5,999 nt of DNA, from positions 1-5,999 of the forward strand of contig DUUU01000321.1 in NCBI GenBank assembly GCA_012841485.1, written 5' to 3'. A program made the translations under genes and the position numbers. This DNA is from Armatimonadota bacterium (lineage in GTDB: Bacteria > Armatimonadota > JAAZEB01). The notes under the pieces were generated by a model. The model ran no database searches, was not told where the DNA came from, and saw only the letters and a program-made list of their open reading frames with translations. The stretch's first letter is position 1. Each line of letters starts with the position of its first letter. Positions 4,984 to 5,999 of this stretch are shown here, one piece after another.

Positions 4984-5703
4984 ATGGGTCTAGAGGGGAA
5001 GAGTGCCCTCGTCACGGGCGGAGGGCGAGGGATCGGACGGGCGACCGCGCTGGCGCTCGCCCGCCAGGGGTGTGCCGTCGCCGTCTGCGCGCGCACCCGA
5101 GAGGAAGTTGAGGAGACAGCCCGGCAGATACGCGCTATTGGTGGCAGAGCGCTTGCCTTCGCCGCGGACGTCTCGTTGGAGGCCGACGCGGATCGCGTGG
5201 TCGCCGAGACGATTTCGCAGTTCGGCGCCCTCGATATCTTGATCAACAACGCGGGTCTCTTCGTGCTTGCCTCTGTGCTCGAAACCTCGGTCGAGGAGTG
5301 GGATCGCCTGATGGCGGTGAACGCGCGCGGCCCCTTCCTCTTCTCCCGGGCGGCGCTGCGGCATATGCGGGAGCGGCGCGCTGGCGCGATCATCAACATC
5401 TCTTCTACCGCGGGGAAGCGCGCCTACCCGGAGCAGAGCGCCTACGTGGCCTCGAAGCACGCCCTCCTGGGCTTTACCAAGACGCTTGCCCTCGAAGCCC
5501 AGCCCCACGGGATCCGCGTGCATGCCATCTGCCCCGGCGTGGTGGCCACCCAGATGTCGGCGGTGACCCACGCCGACCGCCCCGACCGCATGGAGCCAGA
5601 GGATGTGGCTCAGGCGGTCCTCTACCTCCTATCGCTCTCGCCTCAGGCGGTTGCCGATGAACTGGTGCTCCGGCGCAACGGCGCGGTGCCCTGGTCCTCG
5701 TAG
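4984..5703 (+). CDS. Short-chain dehydrogenase/reductase, classical (FabG-like) family
   Basis: A 239-residue NAD(P)-dependent oxidoreductase of the classical SDR type, cytosolic, with all key elements: cofactor loop TGGGRGIG (residues 11-18), NNAG (88-91), and the catalytic triad Ser141, Tyr154, Lys158 (YVASK). Arg37 in ARTR after the second strand suggests NADP(H) rather than NAD(H). Length is near the usual 240-260. The C-terminus ends ADELVLRRNGAVPWSS rather than the usual TGQ...VDGG ending of FabG proteins, so it is probably not the fatty-acid reductase; annotation as an SDR of unknown substrate is safer. The start at ATG 4984 follows GGAGAG at a good distance. It lies between the fusion dehydrogenase and a Gfo/Idh/MocA gene, suggesting a role in the same sugar or polyol pathway. 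Confidence 0.92.
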   Translation: MGLEGKSALVTGGGRGIGRATALALARQGCAVAVCARTREEVEETARQIRAIGGRALAFAADVSLEADADRVVAETISQFGALDILINNAGLFVLASVLETSVEEWDRLMAVNARGPFLFSRAALRHMRERRAGAIINISSTAGKRAYPEQSAYVASKHALLGFTKTLALEAQPHGIRVHAICPGVVATQMSAVTHADRPDRMEPEDVAQAVLYLLSLSPQAVADELVLRRNGAVPWSS

Positions 5704-5714
5704 GTCGAAAAGAA

Positions 5715-5741
5715 CGCCAGCTTTCTGTGCGATAGCTGGCG
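5715..5741. repeat. Inverted repeat between the SDR and Gfo/Idh genes
   Basis: CGCCAGCT (5715-5722) and AGCTGGCG (5734-5741) are perfect 8-base arms around 11 bases, starting 11 bases after the SDR stop. No T-run follows on the + strand, so it is not a clear terminator. It may be an intercistronic mRNA hairpin or a regulator-binding site. Confidence 0.5.
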
Positions 5742-5808
5742 GCAGGGGAGTGACAATCGGAGCGCGAAGCTTGAAGGCGATGAGTCCCTTCGGATGGAGG
5801 AGAAGACC

Positions 5809-5999
5809 GTGTCTGACAAGCTCAGGATAGGGTTGGTTGGTTGCGGCGGGATCGCCGGCGCGCACCTGTCGGCGTATCAGAATAGCGGCCTGGCCCAGGT
5901 CGTTGCCGTTTCGGATATCGACGAGGCAAAGGCGGCCGGATTGGCCGCCAAGGCGGAGGCGACCGCCTACACCAGCTACATGGAGATGATTGAGAAGGA
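5809..5999 (+). CDS. Gfo/Idh/MocA family oxidoreductase, 5' part (3' end outside window)
   Basis: The first 63 residues and a partial codon of an NAD(P)-dependent oxidoreductase that typically acts on sugars, inositols or their derivatives. Seen: an N-terminal RIGLVGCGGIAGAH, the family's nucleotide-binding fingerprint (GCGGIAG, residues 11-17), then AVSDID with Asp36 at the end of the second strand, then a helix and a TSYMEMI segment matching the usual xxDYxEML region. GTG 5809 is preferred because GGAGGAG (5796-5802) lies six bases before it; an in-frame ATG at 5794 would put that site inside the gene. It is 105 bases downstream of the SDR gene on the same strand and may be co-transcribed. 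The catalytic domain with its EKP motif lies beyond the window, so the substrate cannot be predicted. Confidence 0.9.
   Translation, partial: MSDKLRIGLVGCGGIAGAHLSAYQNSGLAQVVAVSDIDEAKAAGLAAKAEATAYTSYMEMIEK

Noticed and set aside
4931..4993. 20-codon upstream frame overlapping the SDR start
   Set aside because: Only a loose G-run precedes it, there is no family resemblance, and such frames are expected by chance; it is not supported as a gene.

Overview
This is a GC-rich bacterial chromosome fragment. Every gene I can support lies on the + strand. GC-ending codons dominate, the promoter is sigma-70 type, and strong Shine-Dalgarno sites precede ATG or GTG starts. No phage, transposon, CRISPR, rRNA or tRNA signal is visible. 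The sequence does not fix the phylum. The mix of a calcineurin-like phosphoesterase with fused sugar dehydrogenases and a Gfo/Idh/MocA protein suggests a free-living heterotroph, but that is only an impression.

Layout. (1) Positions 1-937 hold the 3' part of a metallophosphoesterase gene. (2) Positions 938-1369 are a 432-base gap with a perfect palindrome, a near-consensus promoter (TTGACA, 17 bases, TATAGT), about 185 bases of strongly structured transcribed sequence ending in a rho-independent terminator, and two further hairpins before the next ribosome binding site. The terminator stem competes with an upstream stem, as in an attenuator or riboswitch, but I recognise no known RNA class. 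(3) Positions 1370-1864 encode an arginine-rich 164-residue protein of unknown function. (4) Positions 1865-2222 are a non-coding gap rich in inverted repeats. (5) Positions 2223-4805 encode an 860-residue fusion dehydrogenase. Its order is a zinc-type medium-chain dehydrogenase catalytic domain, two Rossmann copies (the first degenerate), and a complete sorbitol-6-phosphate 2-dehydrogenase-like SDR domain. (6) Positions 4806-4983 hold a strong terminator-like hairpin. (7) Positions 4984-5703 encode a second, stand-alone SDR. (8) Positions 5809-5999 hold the start of a Gfo/Idh/MocA oxidoreductase.

How the genes may work together. The right half (2223-5999) is a run of NAD(P)-dependent oxidoreductases typical of sugar or polyol catabolism. 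The two halves of the fusion resemble enzymes that act one after the other in enterobacterial L-sorbose catabolism: L-sorbose-1-phosphate reductase (SorE), then D-sorbitol-6-phosphate dehydrogenase (SorD/SrlD). If the similarity extends to substrate, one polypeptide would turn a ketose phosphate into fructose 6-phosphate through a polyol phosphate, recycling nicotinamide cofactor internally. No kinase, transporter or regulator is in the window, so the substrate is inferred. The most novel candidates are the triple-Rossmann fusion enzyme and the unassigned promoter-RNA-terminator unit at 990-1209.
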